Shown piece by piece: positions 62,603 through 64,000 of a stretch of 64,000 bases of DNA (its first letter is position 1; each line of letters begins with the position of its first letter). Origin of the DNA: Streptococcus sanguinis SK1 = NCTC 7863 (lineage in GTDB: Bacteria; Bacillota; Bacilli; Lactobacillales; Streptococcaceae); NCBI RefSeq assembly GCF_000194945.1, contig NZ_GL878509.1, positions 62,001 through 126,000 of the forward strand, in the 5' to 3' direction. Made by a program: the position numbers and the translations under genes. Below the pieces are notes generated by a model. It made no database searches and was not told the origin of the DNA. It worked only from the letters and a program-made list of their open reading frames with translations.

Positions 62603-64000
62603 ATGGAACAAAAACATCGTTCTGAATTTCCAGAAAATGAACTCTGGGACCTAACGGCCCTTTACCAAGACCAGGAGGACTTCTTGCGGGCCATCGAAAA
62701 GGCCAGAGAGGACATCCAGAAATTCGTCCGTGATTACCAAGGCAAGCTCAGCACTTTCGAAGATTTTGAGCGGGCTTTTGCTGAGCTAGAGCAGATTTAT
62801 ATCCAAATCAGCCACATTGGCAACTACGGTTTTATGCCACAGACCACTGACTTTGGTGACGAGAGCTTTGCGCAGATTGCCCAAGCAGCTATGGAATTTG
62901 AGACCGAGGCCAATGTCGCACTCAGCTTCTTTGACGACGCCCTAGTCGGCGCAGATGAAGCTGTCTTAGAAAAACTAGGGCAAGAGCCCCATTTGACCTC
63001 AGCCATTCGCCAAGCTAAAATCAAAAAAGCCCACTATCTGGGAGCTGATGTCGAAAAAGCCTTGACCAATCTAGGTGAGGTATTTTACAGTCCACAGGAT
63101 ATTTACACCAAGATGCGAGCTGGCGACTTTGCCATGGCTGACTTTGAAGTAGACGGCAAAGTTTACAAAAACAGCTTTGTCACCTATGAGAATTTTTACC
63201 AAAACCATGAAAATGCAGAAATCCGCGAAAAAGCTTTCCGCTCTTTCTCTGAAGGCCTTCGTCAGCACCAAAAAACTGCCGCTGCTGCCTATCTGGCTCA
63301 GGTCAAGTCTGAAAAATTACTAGCTGACATGAAGGGCTATGACTCTGTCTTTGACTACTTGCTAGCTGAGCAAGAAGTTGATCGCTCTATGTTTGACCGG
63401 CAGATTGACTTGATTATGAACGAATTTGCCCCAGTAGCTCAGAAATACCTCAAGCATGTCGCTAAGGTAAACGGACTTGAAAAAATGACCTTTGCCGACT
63501 GGAAGCTGGACTTGGACAGCGAGCTCAATCCCGAAGTCAGCATTGATGATGCTTACGATCTCGTCATGAAATCAGTCGAGCCGCTCGGACAAGAGTATTG
63601 TCAAGAAGTTGCCCGCTATAAGGAAGAACGCTGGGTCGACTTTGCGGCCAATGCTGGAAAGGATTCTGGAGGCTATGCTGCGGATCCTTATCGGGTTCAC
63701 CCTTATGTCCTCATGAGCTGGACTGGTCGCATGAGCGATGTCTATACTCTGATTCACGAAATTGGCCACTCTGGTCAGTTTATCTTCTCTGACAATCACC
63801 AAAGCTACTTCAACGCCCACATGTCCACCTACTATGTGGAAGCACCGTCTACCTTCAATGAGCTTCTGCTCAGTGATTATCTGGAGCGCCAATTTGATAA
63901 TCCTCGCCAGAAACGCTTTGCCCTGGCTCACCGTCTGACGGATACTTACTTCCACAACTTCATTACTCACTTGCTGGAAGCTGCTTTCCAACGCAAGGTC
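62603..64000 (+). CDS. pepF: Oligoendopeptidase F, 5' part
   Basis: Partial; 466 codons are visible and the gene runs off the right edge. An M3B zinc peptidase cleaving oligopeptides in the cytoplasm. It starts MEQKHRSEFPENELWDLTAL at ATG 62603 with AAGGAG upstream. The helical amino-terminal domain is followed by the catalytic motif TLIHEIGHSGQF (HExxH) near residue 386 and the downstream YVEAPSTFNELLL, whose Glu is the third zinc ligand. About 135 residues are missing compared with the usual 600. Confidence 0.95.
   Translation, partial: MEQKHRSEFPENELWDLTALYQDQEDFLRAIEKAREDIQKFVRDYQGKLSTFEDFERAFAELEQIYIQISHIGNYGFMPQTTDFGDESFAQIAQAAMEFETEANVALSFFDDALVGADEAVLEKLGQEPHLTSAIRQAKIKKAHYLGADVEKALTNLGEVFYSPQDIYTKMRAGDFAMADFEVDGKVYKNSFVTYENFYQNHENAEIREKAFRSFSEGLRQHQKTAAAAYLAQVKSEKLLADMKGYDSVFDYLLAEQEVDRSMFDRQIDLIMNEFAPVAQKYLKHVAKVNGLEKMTFADWKLDLDSELNPEVSIDDAYDLVMKSVEPLGQEYCQEVARYKEERWVDFAANAGKDSGGYAADPYRVHPYVLMSWTGRMSDVYTLIHEIGHSGQFIFSDNHQSYFNAHMSTYYVEAPSTFNELLLSDYLERQFDNPRQKRFALAHRLTDTYFHNFITHLLEAAFQRKV

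Overview
The window is low-GC Gram-positive chromosome, almost certainly from an oral Streptococcus of the sanguinis/mitis group. Pointers are the order hrcA-grpE-dnaK-dnaJ with CIRCE operators, three LPXTG-type surface proteins (an M26 IgA1-protease/ZmpB-like protein with an amino-terminal anchor, an M14 carboxypeptidase and a FruA-type fructanase), the pnp-cysE-cysS-mrnC-rlmB cluster and strong AGGAGG ribosome binding sites. The species is inferred from gene content only.

Layout. 1-3.3 kb: 5' part of the M26 surface protease. 3.6-9.7 kb: dnaJ, a DJ-1/PfpI-like protein, a small membrane protein, dnaK, grpE and hrcA behind two CIRCE elements. 9.7-12.3 kb: padR-DUF2812-ABC transporter operon with a nested palindromic operator. 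12.4-17.5 kb: an LD-carboxypeptidase-like enzyme, two tandem histidine phosphatases, a membrane protein of unknown function, a DUF711 protein and an ACT protein. 17.6-27.4 kb: the M14 LPXTG protein with a cre box on its promoter, an oxidoreductase divergent from a MerR regulator across a 19-bp-spacer promoter, and FruA. 27.4-33 kb: an ATP-grasp ligase with a dicarboxylate/amino-acid symporter, a lipoprotein, a two-gene GTPase cassette and an acetyltransferase.

33.0-48.3 kb is the accessory region. The 3' end of rpsI occurs three times (33039-33076, 37825-37862 and 48292-48329) as an identical 38-bp core. Each copy still encodes the S9 carboxy terminus and each has its own terminator. The right-hand interval (37.8-48.3 kb) is an integrative element with a tyrosine integrase next to rpsI, a repressor, an HTH protein, a replication-initiator-like protein and two MobC-like proteins. 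It has no visible relaxase and carries cadmium (cadD/cadX-like) and mercury (merR-merA) genes plus a frameshifted ISL3 transposase. Matching pairs of GGTTATCA direct repeats lie about 100 bp inside both of its ends. The left-hand interval (33.0-37.8 kb) has no integrase and carries a malolactic set: malate permease, malolactic enzyme, an XRE regulator and a LysR regulator. It looks like a cis-mobilizable relic stacked beside the younger element.

48.3-64 kb is conserved chromosome: rpsI-rplM with a probable L13 leader, DegV, an NYN RNase, rlmB, an ArAE-like transporter, two small hypothetical genes, mrnC, cysS, a DHFR-like protein, a nucleoside phosphorylase, cysE and pnp. An AT-rich unknown membrane protein preceded by a decayed small gene follows, then the 5' part of pepF. 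A hairpin-containing intergenic repeat occurs upstream of both dnaJ and pnp with compensatory stem changes.
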